In this document: positions 26,795 to 34,858 of the stretch, in pieces
Position numbering within the stretch: the stretch's first letter is position 1
Layout: every line of letters begins with the position of its first letter
From: Brachyspira hampsonii
Lineage (GTDB): Bacteria; Spirochaetota; Brachyspiria; Brachyspirales; Brachyspiraceae
DNA length: 64,000 nt
Direction of reading: 5' to 3'
Assembly (NCBI RefSeq): GCF_002214805.1
Contig: NZ_CP019914.1
Location: 186,001-250,000, forward strand
Translations under genes and position numbers: made by a program
The notes under the pieces: model-generated
What the model was told of the DNA's origin: nothing
The model's input: only the letters and a program-made list of their open reading frames with translations
The model's database searches: none

Positions 26795-27628
26795 TCACTC
26801 TTTTACAGCTCCTCCCATAAGTCCTGATATAAAGTACTTACTTGAGAATAGGAAAGCTACCAAAACAGGAAGTACTGCAAAAATTGCACCAACCATAATT
26901 TGCCCGTAATCTATACGAGTATCACCTTTTAATACAGAAAGTGCCACAGGCAATGTATACATATTTTCTGTATTCAAAATTATTAAAGGCCAAGTGAAAT
27001 TACTCCATTGTCCCATAAAAATATATATTCCTAAAGCTGCAAGAGAAGGTATCATTAAAGGCATGATAATTTTAGCAAAAATATATATTTCACTTGCTCC
27101 GTCTAATCTTGCAGCTTCTATCAAAGCATCTGGTATACTAACAAAATTCTGCCTCATCAAAAATACACCAAATGCTCCGGCTAAACCAGGCAATATAAGT
27201 GCAATATGTGTATTTTGTAGATTAACAAATGTCATCATTCTATATAAAGGTATTAATCTGCTGTAAACAGGTATCATCATAGAAAGAAGCACGCAAGTAA
27301 ATAAAAAATTCTTGCCTTTAAAATCAAATTTAGCAAATGCATATCCTGATAATGAACATAAAAGAAGATTAATAACTGTAAATATTATTGATACTTTTAA
27401 AGAATTAAATAATGCTGTCCATATAGGAATTCTATTGCTAAGAGATTTCAAATTTTCAAAGAAATAATCTCCAAAAAATATCGGAGGAGTATTCATAAAT
27501 ATTTCTCCTGAACTTTTTGTTGCTGCTACAAACATAAAGTAAATAGGATATATACTGAAAAAAGCTCCTATTGATAATAATACATATAATAATATTGTGA
27601 TTATTTTATTTTTTTTACTAGTTCTCAT
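26795..27628 (-). CDS. Carbohydrate ABC permease, MalG type
   Basis: 277-aa inner-membrane permease with six membrane segments and the EAA motif EAARLDGASEIYIFAKIIMPLMIP (read here in two overlapping parts). The start IYPIYFMFVAATKSSGEIF is typical of the CUT1 sugar importer MalG family. Its ATG overlaps the MalF-type gene by four bases. No ATPase gene accompanies the pair, so a shared MsmX/UgpC-like ATPase elsewhere is expected. Confidence 0.93.
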   Translation of the reverse strand: MRTSKKNKIITILLYVLLSIGAFFSIYPIYFMFVAATKSSGEIFMNTPPIFFGDYFFENLKSLSNRIPIWTALFNSLKVSIIFTVINLLLCSLSGYAFAKFDFKGKNFLFTCVLLSMMIPVYSRLIPLYRMMTFVNLQNTHIALILPGLAGAFGVFLMRQNFVSIPDALIEAARLDGASEIYIFAKIIMPLMIPSLAALGIYIFMGQWSNFTWPLIILNTENMYTLPVALSVLKGDTRIDYGQIMVGAIFAVLPVLVAFLFSSKYFISGLMGGAVKE

Positions 27629-28482
27629 GATTTTTTATCTCCTAATTTCAACTGCAAGAAAGTTAAAGTTCCAACTATAATCAATATTAGAACTGATATC
27701 GTAGCGGCATAAGTCATATTTAATGAAACAAATGCCTGATTATATATATAAAGCCCCAAGGTCATTGTACCATTATTAGGTCCTCCATTTGTAAGAAGGA
27801 AAGGCTCTTCAAATAAATTCAATGTACCTATTGTAGACATTATAGTAGTAAATAAAATTATAGGTTTTAAAGAAGGCAATGTAACATATAAAAATTTCTG
27901 CCAAGAATTAGCTCCGTCTATAGTTGCTGCTTCATAATAATCTTCCGGTATATTCTGCATAGCAGCAAGGAATAAAATCATATTATAACCAGTCCAACGC
28001 CAAGAAACTGCTATTACTATAAGAAGTTTTGCCGGTATAGTTTGTTTAAGCCAAGGTATAGCTTCTATTCCAAATTTAGATAGTACAAAATTGATTACTC
28101 CTCTATCCTGAAATATAAGTAAAAATATCATACTGTAGGCAACAGCATCAACTAAAACTGGTATAAAATAAGATGCTTCAAAAAAAGATTTTAATTTCTT
28201 TACACCTCTATGAATAATACTTCCCAATAATGTAGAAGTAATGAGCATTATAGGAAGTCTTATTATATAAAATATAAAAGAGTTAACTATAGCTGCCCTA
28301 AATATATTATCACCAAAAAGTCTTTGATAATTTTTTATTCCATTAAATAAAAACTCTCCTCTTCTCTGCGTCATAAAACTCAATACAATTGTTTCAATAA
28401 AAGGCCAAAAATTGAATAATATTAAAGTAATAATAACAGGAATTGATAAATAGAATCCGAATCTTCTTGAATATTTCTTCAT
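27625..28482 (-). CDS. Carbohydrate ABC permease, MalF/UgpA type
   Basis: 285-aa permease, six membrane segments, EAA loop YEAATIDGANSWQKFLYVTLP and the family LLTNGGPNNGTMTLGLYIY segment before the last membrane helix. Partner of the MalG-type protein. RBS CGGAGGA is close to the anti-Shine-Dalgarno consensus. The upstream binding-protein genes end at a hairpin 160 bases earlier, so permeases are probably made in smaller amounts than the binding proteins. Confidence 0.93.
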   Translation of the reverse strand: MKKYSRRFGFYLSIPVIITLILFNFWPFIETIVLSFMTQRRGEFLFNGIKNYQRLFGDNIFRAAIVNSFIFYIIRLPIMLITSTLLGSIIHRGVKKLKSFFEASYFIPVLVDAVAYSMIFLLIFQDRGVINFVLSKFGIEAIPWLKQTIPAKLLIVIAVSWRWTGYNMILFLAAMQNIPEDYYEAATIDGANSWQKFLYVTLPSLKPIILFTTIMSTIGTLNLFEEPFLLTNGGPNNGTMTLGLYIYNQAFVSLNMTYAATISVLILIIVGTLTFLQLKLGDKKS

Positions 28483-28641
28483 TATTCCTCCGTCAGCATT
28501 TAAGTATATTAGAATTAAGTTTATTTCATAATGTATAATACAAGATAATAAAATACAATTTAAAAAATAATTTTTACATATTAATATAAAATTTTACAAA
28601 AAATATATTTAATTAATAAAATGCATTTAATTAAAAAATTA

Positions 28642-28680
28642 AACAGTTAGTTCACATATATACAAAGTAAACTAACTGTT
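28642..28680 (-). terminator. Hairpin after binding-protein gene 1
   Basis: 11-bp perfect inverted repeat AACAGTTAGTT/AACTAACTGTT (28642-28652/28670-28680), then a T-rich stretch in the leftward RNA. It may act as a partial terminator between binding protein and permeases. Same arm sequence as the hairpin at 30098-30130. Confidence 0.7.
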
Positions 28681-28704
28681 ATAAAACTATTATAAACAAT
28701 TAGT

Positions 28705-30027
28705 TTATTTAGCCATTTCTACGCCTGTACTATTTTTCAACTGTTCAGCAGTATTTTGAAGTGTTTTTTCTACATCTGCTTTATCATTGATTATAGTTTG
28801 ATAGGCTGATTCCATAAGTGTTTGTGCCTCTGGGAATGATTCTGTATATTTAGCTGATAAAGGCATTTGGTTTACTAATTCACCTAATAACTCATTAAAA
28901 CCTTTTCCAAAATAAGGGTCTTCTTCTAAGAATTTAGCATCTTCATAAGTAGGTAAATATGTAGGTATTAAACCATATTGTTTATATGCTATTAATTGAC
29001 CGTCTATTGTCATCATAGCATTTTTAACAAATTCTACAGCAGCTGTTTGTTTTACAGGATCTCCTACATTTACAATTCCGCCTGAAGCTCCGCCCCATAT
29101 AGAAGTTCTTTTCTGTCCTTCTGCTAATACAGGTAAGTAAGTAACCTGCCATTTACCTTTCATTTCTGGTGCCTGATCTTTTAAAGTGCCACCCCACCAT
29201 ATTCCATAAGGTATACTTGCTATATCATCTGTTTTTGAGGCTCTTATAGTACCTGTCCAATCTGTTGTATCAAAAGTTATGCCTTCATTAACCAATCTCT
29301 GCATCATTTTTGCAGCTTCTATTCCTTCCTTTGAATATATTGCTATTTTTCCATCTTGATCAAAATAGTCTCTGTCTTGCTGAAGCATCATAGCTCTTAT
29401 GAAGGAAGAAAAACCTGTAGTATATGAAAAGCCTACCATCTTAGTATTAGGCAATGCTGCCTGTAATTTCTTACCTGCTTCTATAAAATCTTCCCAAGTT
29501 ACTATACTATTAACATCAATACCTGCTTTTTCAAATAAATCTGCTCTATAAAATAAAGCTGCAGGTGCTATTCCAAACGGCATTGTAACTTGTTTGCCTG
29601 TAGAATCAAAACTTGTAGATATTTTTGAAGCAACTACAACATTACTCCAATTATCAGGCATTTGATCTTTTAAATCTAAAAAATATTCATGATATTGTTC
29701 TGTAATAAGAGGAGTATCAATATCTTCCATTTGTACAACATTAGGAAGCTCACCATTACCACCTAGACTAACAAATAATTTTTGTTTCAAAGCTGGGGGA
29801 CCTCCAAACTCAGTAACATTAACTTTAATTTTTGGGTATTTAGCATTAAAAGAAGAAATAGTATCTTTCAAATGATTGGCGGCAACATTCCAAGCCCATA
29901 CTTCTATAGTAGTTTCTGTATCCGGAGTTATTTCTGTCCAAGCATCAGCATTGGTATTAGATGTCTTTTTAGAGCATGAAATAATAGCCAAAATACTAAA
30001 TACAATGGCAAGTATTTTTTTTAACAT
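28705..30027 (-). CDS. Sugar ABC substrate-binding lipoprotein, copy 1
   Basis: 440-aa family 1 extracellular solute-binding protein, lipid-anchored (signal with lipobox AIISC, about residue 17). It binds a sugar outside the inner membrane for the MalF/MalG-type permeases. Start at ATG 30027 after AGGAG; the longer in-frame start at 30060 lacks support. It is a close paralogue of the next gene upstream: equal length, near-identical signal peptide and N-terminal third, with differences concentrated in the middle and C-terminal third, as expected for changed ligand preference. Confidence 0.92.
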   Translation of the reverse strand: MLKKILAIVFSILAIISCSKKTSNTNADAWTEITPDTETTIEVWAWNVAANHLKDTISSFNAKYPKIKVNVTEFGGPPALKQKLFVSLGGNGELPNVVQMEDIDTPLITEQYHEYFLDLKDQMPDNWSNVVVASKISTSFDSTGKQVTMPFGIAPAALFYRADLFEKAGIDVNSIVTWEDFIEAGKKLQAALPNTKMVGFSYTTGFSSFIRAMMLQQDRDYFDQDGKIAIYSKEGIEAAKMMQRLVNEGITFDTTDWTGTIRASKTDDIASIPYGIWWGGTLKDQAPEMKGKWQVTYLPVLAEGQKRTSIWGGASGGIVNVGDPVKQTAAVEFVKNAMMTIDGQLIAYKQYGLIPTYLPTYEDAKFLEEDPYFGKGFNELLGELVNQMPLSAKYTESFPEAQTLMESAYQTIINDKADVEKTLQNTAEQLKNSTGVEMAK

Positions 30028-30097
30028 GATTAAGTTCTCCTTTTTCCAATTAAATATCAAATTTATTTATAAAAAATAATTTGTATCTCTGCTAACT

Positions 30098-30130
30098 AGC
30101 AGTTAGTTTATTATTTATAAACTAACTGCT
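30098..30130 (-). terminator. Hairpin after binding-protein gene 2
   Basis: 13-bp perfect inverted repeat AGCAGTTAGTTTA/TAAACTAACTGCT with a 7-base loop, 12 bases past the stop of binding protein 2. The arm shares CAGTTAGTT with the hairpin at 28642, so the gene and its hairpin were probably duplicated together. Confidence 0.7.
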
Positions 30131-30141
30131 ATAACATAATT

Positions 30142-31464
30142 TTATTTTGCTATTTCTATACCTGTAGAATTATTCAATTCTTTAGCAACATTTTCCATAG
30201 TTTTTGCAGGATCCGCATTATTATTAACTAAATCCTGATAAGCTGATTCCATTAAAGTTTGTGCATCTGGAAATGCTTCTGTATATTTTGCTACCAAAGG
30301 CATTTCTTTACTTAATTGAGGTATTAATTCATTGAAACCTTTACCAAAATAAGGATCTTCTTCATAGAATTCTTCTTCTTCATAAACAGGTGTATATGCT
30401 GGTAATAATCCGTATTTTTTGAAAGCTATCATTTGATTTTCTACACTCAATATAGCATTTTTAGCAAATTCTAAAGTAGCTGTCTGTTTTACAGGATCTC
30501 CGCAATTTATTATACTGCCTGAAGCCCCGCCCCATATAGAAGTTCTTTTCTGTCCTTCAACTAATACAGGTAGGAAAGTAGCTTTCCATTTTCCTTTCAT
30601 TTCTGGTGCTTGATCTTTTAAAGTACCTCCCCACCATATTCCATAAGGAATAGTAGCTATATCATCTGTTTTTGAGGCTCTTATAGTTCCTGTCCAATCT
30701 GTTGTATCAAAAGCTATACCTTCATTTACAAATCTCTGTATTAATTTAGCTCCTTCTATACCAGCTTCTGAAGCAATAGCTATTTTTCCGTCTTTAGAAA
30801 AATAATCTGTACCTAGCTGAAGCATAGTAGCTCTTATAAGAGATGAAAATCCTACAGTATAAGGGAAACCTATCATCTTAGTATTAGGCAAAGCAGCCTG
30901 AAGTTTTTTTCCTGCCTCTATAAAGTCGTCCCAAGTTACTATACTATTAATATCTATACCAGCTTTTTCAAATAAATCTGCTCTATAAAATAATACAGCA
31001 GGAGCTATTCCCCAAGGCATAACTACTTGCTTACCTGTAGAATCAAAACTTGTAGATATTTTTGAAGGTTCTACAACATTGCTCCAATTATCAGGCATTT
31101 GATCTTTCAAATCTAAAAAGTATTGATGATATTGTTCAGTTATCAATGCTATATCAGGATCCTCTATTTGTACATAGTTAGGCAACTCAGAATTTCCGCC
31201 TAAAGTAACAAATAATTTTTGTTTTAAAGCTGGAGGACCTCCAAACTCAGTAACATTAACTTTAATTTTTGGATATTTAGCATTAAAAGAAGAAATAGTA
31301 TCTTCTAAATGATTAGCCCCTATATTCCAAGCCCATACTTCTATGGTAGTTTCTGTATCCGGAGTTATTTCTGTCCAAGCATCAGCATTGGTATTAGATG
31401 TCTTTTTAGAGCATGAAATAATAGCCAAAATACTGAATACAATAACAAGTATTTTTTTTAACAT
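30142..31464 (-). CDS. Sugar ABC substrate-binding lipoprotein, copy 2
   Basis: 440-aa family 1 solute-binding lipoprotein, lipobox AIISC, close paralogue of the gene at 28705. Two ATGs lie two codons apart; I choose 31464 because AGGAG is nine bases upstream of it, against three for 31470. Differences from copy 1 include VQIEDPDIALI against VQMEDIDTPLI and a changed C-terminal lobe. It is first in the transport unit and is separated by hairpins from copy 1 and the permeases. Confidence 0.92.
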   Translation of the reverse strand: MLKKILVIVFSILAIISCSKKTSNTNADAWTEITPDTETTIEVWAWNIGANHLEDTISSFNAKYPKIKVNVTEFGGPPALKQKLFVTLGGNSELPNYVQIEDPDIALITEQYHQYFLDLKDQMPDNWSNVVEPSKISTSFDSTGKQVVMPWGIAPAVLFYRADLFEKAGIDINSIVTWDDFIEAGKKLQAALPNTKMIGFPYTVGFSSLIRATMLQLGTDYFSKDGKIAIASEAGIEGAKLIQRFVNEGIAFDTTDWTGTIRASKTDDIATIPYGIWWGGTLKDQAPEMKGKWKATFLPVLVEGQKRTSIWGGASGSIINCGDPVKQTATLEFAKNAILSVENQMIAFKKYGLLPAYTPVYEEEEFYEEDPYFGKGFNELIPQLSKEMPLVAKYTEAFPDAQTLMESAYQDLVNNNADPAKTMENVAKELNNSTGIEIAK

Positions 31465-31539
31465 AATCATATTCTCCTTTTTTTATTAATATATTTTATA
31501 AAATAAGCTAAATATCAGTTTCATTAGTAAAATATAATA

Positions 31540-31580
31540 ACTATAATATTATAGTATATACATAAAATGATTAAAGTCAA
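31540..31580 (-). promoter_or_regulatory. Promoter and palindrome ahead of sugar-importer operon
   Basis: -35 TTGACT (31575-31580), 16-bp spacer, -10 TATACT (31553-31558), reading leftward. A perfect 16-bp palindrome ACTATAATATTATAGT (31540-31555) overlaps the end of the -10 box and the start site, a typical repressor position. It lies in the 345-base gap 31465-31809, which otherwise holds only the terminator at 31742-31779. Confidence 0.55.
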
Positions 31581-31741
31581 AAAAATATTTTACAGCATTA
31601 ATACGGAATTTAATTTTGATGAGTTTTTATTTCTTTATGTTATAATGAATTCTATATAATTTAGAAATTTATATGAGACTAAGAAGAAATAGAAAAAATC
31701 TAATATGCAATTAATTTTAATAATACTAAATTATAAAAAAA

Positions 31742-31779
31742 TTAGAACAATTATTAATATTATAAAATAATTGTTCTAA
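31742..31779 (-). terminator. Terminator after second sulfatase gene
   Basis: 14-bp perfect inverted repeat TTAGAACAATTATT/AATAATTGTTCTAA, about 30 bases past the sulfatase stop on the minus strand. Confidence 0.7.
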
Positions 31780-31809
31780 AACTATAAAAATGATATTTTA
31801 CTAATAAAA

Positions 31810-33153
31810 TTAATCTATTTTAACATCCAATTTTTCTATATTTTTAATTTTTTCTTTTATAATATCCTCTAATTTAATTTTAATATCCTTGTAACTTTCA
31901 TCATTAACAACATTATTTAATTGATACGGATCTTTTTTTAAATCATATAATGAGTAACTTTTATATGTTAAACTATCTTTATCTTTAAGCGGATTTTTAT
32001 CAGGATCATATATACAATATGAATAGTCTTCTGTTCTGATAGCTCTTCCAACAAAACTTTCACTTATTTGTAAAAATACTATATTTTTATAATTTTTATC
32101 ATCTATAATATCCTGTATAGATATTTCATCCATATCCTGATATTTTATACCAGCCATTTTTAGTAAAGTAGGAGGAAGATTTATTAAACTAACAAATTTC
32201 TCTTCTCTTTTTCCTGTATTAAATTCTCCTCCTTTTATAATAAGAGGTATATGTATTGCAGCATCTTCAGAAGTTCTTTTATAATCATCTTGTCCGTTTT
32301 TAGGCATATTTTTATTTCTAGTTCTAAAGTGAGAACCATGATCACTTGTATATACTATATAAGTATTATCCCAAATATTTAATTTTTCTAATTTTTCTCT
32401 TATTCTTCCAAAATTATAATCTATAGAATGACAAGCACCTAAATAATCAGCATAATTTTCTTTAGCATCTCCGCATCCAAGTGATTCAATATCTTTAGGA
32501 AGTTCAAAATTTGAAAATTTTTCTTTAGAATATTCAGGTCCTTCATATCTTCTTTTATCATTCTGATGATGAGGTTCTAAATATGAAATGAATAAAAAGA
32601 ATGGTTTATCTTTTTCTCTATTATCTAAAAAATCAATGGCATAATCAGTAACAGCATCAACTCTATATTTATTGAATTCTACTTTTTTCATATCTTTATC
32701 AAATAAATACCCTCCAAATCCATGAGAGGTTAATTCTAGTGCATCTGAAACTACCCAATAGTCTTTATATCCTCCCCTTCTATTTTCCGGTATAGGATTA
32801 TATATATAATCTTCACTAGATCCATCATTTCCTATACCTGTTGAAGCTAAATGCCATTTACCGACATAAGCAGTTTGATAACCGTTATCTGAAAAATATG
32901 ATGCTATTGTTTTTATATTTTCATTTAACGGAATAGCATTGACAAATACATCTGTTTTTGTAGAATATAGCCCTGTTTGTAATGATGCCCTTGCAGGTCC
33001 GCATACAGGCTGACAAGTAAATGCATTATCAAATATTGTAGATTCCTTACCCAATCTATCTAAATTTGGTGTGGTATCTAATTTTTGACCATAAATTCCC
33101 ATTGTATCCCATCTTTGCTGATCTGAAAAAATAAATATTATATTTTTATTCAT
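31810..33153 (-). CDS. Sulfatase, Cys-type, probably cytoplasmic (second)
   Basis: 447-aa S1-type sulfatase. Metal ligands Asp11-Gln12 (FIFSDQQRW), formylglycine motif Cys51-G-P-A-R, GKWHLAS, EPHHQND and TSDHGSHF. It lacks a signal peptide (MNKNIIFIFSDQQ), so it should work in the cytoplasm, probably on a sulfated sugar brought in by the carbohydrate importer encoded just downstream. Only distantly related to the sulfatase at 25149. Own promoter and terminator. Needs an anSME maturase encoded elsewhere. Confidence 0.92.
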   Translation of the reverse strand: MNKNIIFIFSDQQRWDTMGIYGQKLDTTPNLDRLGKESTIFDNAFTCQPVCGPARASLQTGLYSTKTDVFVNAIPLNENIKTIASYFSDNGYQTAYVGKWHLASTGIGNDGSSEDYIYNPIPENRRGGYKDYWVVSDALELTSHGFGGYLFDKDMKKVEFNKYRVDAVTDYAIDFLDNREKDKPFFLFISYLEPHHQNDKRRYEGPEYSKEKFSNFELPKDIESLGCGDAKENYADYLGACHSIDYNFGRIREKLEKLNIWDNTYIVYTSDHGSHFRTRNKNMPKNGQDDYKRTSEDAAIHIPLIIKGGEFNTGKREEKFVSLINLPPTLLKMAGIKYQDMDEISIQDIIDDKNYKNIVFLQISESFVGRAIRTEDYSYCIYDPDKNPLKDKDSLTYKSYSLYDLKKDPYQLNNVVNDESYKDIKIKLEDIIKEKIKNIEKLDVKID

Positions 33154-33194
33154 AAAAATTCCTGATAATTTATTATTTTATTTCTACTTATATT

Positions 33195-33222
33195 ATATTA
33201 TAATAAAACATTTAATTGTCAA
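33195..33222 (-). promoter_or_regulatory. Promoter of second sulfatase gene
   Basis: -35 TTGACA (33217-33222), 16-bp spacer, -10 TAATAT (33195-33200), reading leftward, about 40 bases before the start codon. Confidence 0.65.
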
Positions 33223-33252
33223 TATTATTATTTTTTATTTTATAAAATAATA

Positions 33253-33285
33253 ATTAGGCCGCTATTTATTAAACAGCAGCCTAAT
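33253..33285 (-). terminator. Terminator after HEXXH lipoprotein gene
   Basis: 11-bp stem ATTAGGCCGCT/AGCAGCCTAAT with one mismatch that becomes a G:U pair only in the leftward RNA, which fits termination of the gene at 33309. Confidence 0.7.
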
Positions 33286-33308
33286 TTTATGAAATATTTA
33301 ATTAATAT

Positions 33309-34658
33309 TTATTCTTTAGATTTAGCTTTCATAACTTCTTCAGGTGTTAATACTTTATCTATATAAATTTTATTATATTTGAAATAATCAAAGCTAAACA
33401 TTTCGCTTTTTGATAAAGATGATGCAGAAGAAGAAATATTTATTGCATTAATCCATATAACATCATTAGGATTAACTTCCCCTAAACTACTAACAGAATT
33501 AAAATTACCATTCCATGCTAAATAAATATTATTTTGAGAATCCAAAACTTCTGTTTTAACTTCCTGATTATTCAAATCATATTCATCAGCATCATAAATA
33601 ATGAATCCTCCAGGTGCCAAAGGCAATCCTTTACTAGGATCTGATAAAGAATTAACAAATGTATCAAATGGGATATTTTGAACTTTAACATCTGTAAGAT
33701 TATCTTTATATATATCTTTTATCCAAGAAATAAATATCTCCTCTACACTATTACCAATATTTAAACTTTGAACAGAATTAACCAATCTAGTTTTTGAGTC
33801 TAATGAAGGACTTGAATGTGCTATGGCTCTAATAGCTTCTTTACCGCCTATATGGTTAATCCATCTCATAAATACTGACGAAGAACAATAACTAAAATAA
33901 AGAGAATTAATAGAACTTTTTTCAGTATTTATATTCCCAATAATTTCATTAATCTTCCAAGAAAAAAAAGAATAATAAGGAAATCTATTAAAAAATCTTA
34001 TTCTAGAATCGGCTGTCAAAGGTTCAAATAAAACAGATGTTGATTCTGAAAGTGACTCGTTCAGCCATAAATCCATTTCATTTCCTGAATTTATTAAATT
34101 TACGCTAGCATTAATTAAATGCTGAAATTCATGTAACATTGTACCAACTACGGCATCAGGATTATTTATACCATTAATATTTATATACATATACTTACCT
34201 TTATTAACAGTTGCCTCGTAGTCAAATAAATCGGCTCCATAAAAAAAACCTGCAAAATCTCCAGGCTCTGAATTAGGATAAAAATTATATATCAAGAATA
34301 CCATTTTATCATCATTAATACTTGGAAAAGATATTGGTTCACCATATATTCTTATTTCCTCATCATAATTTGCTTCAAATTTAGTAAATAATTTCTTTAC
34401 ATTATTCATATCAAATGATTGACCATTTTGAATATAAATTATAGCATTATCCGATTCAGCAATTTTTTTAAACTCTGTATTAATACTATAAAGATCAGCA
34501 CCTATAAAAACAATAGCATTAAATTTACTTATTTCTGCATTGTTAGGATCATAATAAGTTATACCATCAATACTCTCTGACGGATTTAAAACTTTGTTAC
34601 TGCATGAGACTATAAATGTCATAGCAATAGTTAAATAGATAAATAGTAGTTTCTTCAT
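33309..34658 (-). CDS. Lipoprotein zinc metallopeptidase (M30/hyicolysin-like)
   Basis: 449 aa. Signal peptide with lipobox FIVSC. Zinc-binding HEXXH motif MLHEFQHLIN near residue 172, followed by WLNESLSES about 25 residues later, where Glu can be the third ligand as in hyicolysin-type (M30) peptidases. The C-terminal third looks like a beta-rich accessory domain. Probably a surface or periplasmic protease; substrate unknown. Single gene with RBS AGG and its own terminator, transcribed toward the sulfatase gene. Confidence 0.75.
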   Translation of the reverse strand: MKKLLFIYLTIAMTFIVSCSNKVLNPSESIDGITYYDPNNAEISKFNAIVFIGADLYSINTEFKKIAESDNAIIYIQNGQSFDMNNVKKLFTKFEANYDEEIRIYGEPISFPSINDDKMVFLIYNFYPNSEPGDFAGFFYGADLFDYEATVNKGKYMYININGINNPDAVVGTMLHEFQHLINASVNLINSGNEMDLWLNESLSESTSVLFEPLTADSRIRFFNRFPYYSFFSWKINEIIGNINTEKSSINSLYFSYCSSSVFMRWINHIGGKEAIRAIAHSSPSLDSKTRLVNSVQSLNIGNSVEEIFISWIKDIYKDNLTDVKVQNIPFDTFVNSLSDPSKGLPLAPGGFIIYDADEYDLNNQEVKTEVLDSQNNIYLAWNGNFNSVSSLGEVNPNDVIWINAINISSSASSLSKSEMFSFDYFKYNKIYIDKVLTPEEVMKAKSKE

Positions 34659-34858
34659 TTTAATTATACCTAAAATAATATTTTTTTAATGAAAATAATT
34701 AATAAAATATATTTGCTTAGAATTATAATATATATTTACTAAAACTCAATAATATTAATACAAATAGTTAAAAATTCTCTAGTTTAGTATTAAAATTTCG
34801 ATACTAATAATACTATATAATGGAATATTTTAAACTGAATAAAAAAGGCAATACCAAA

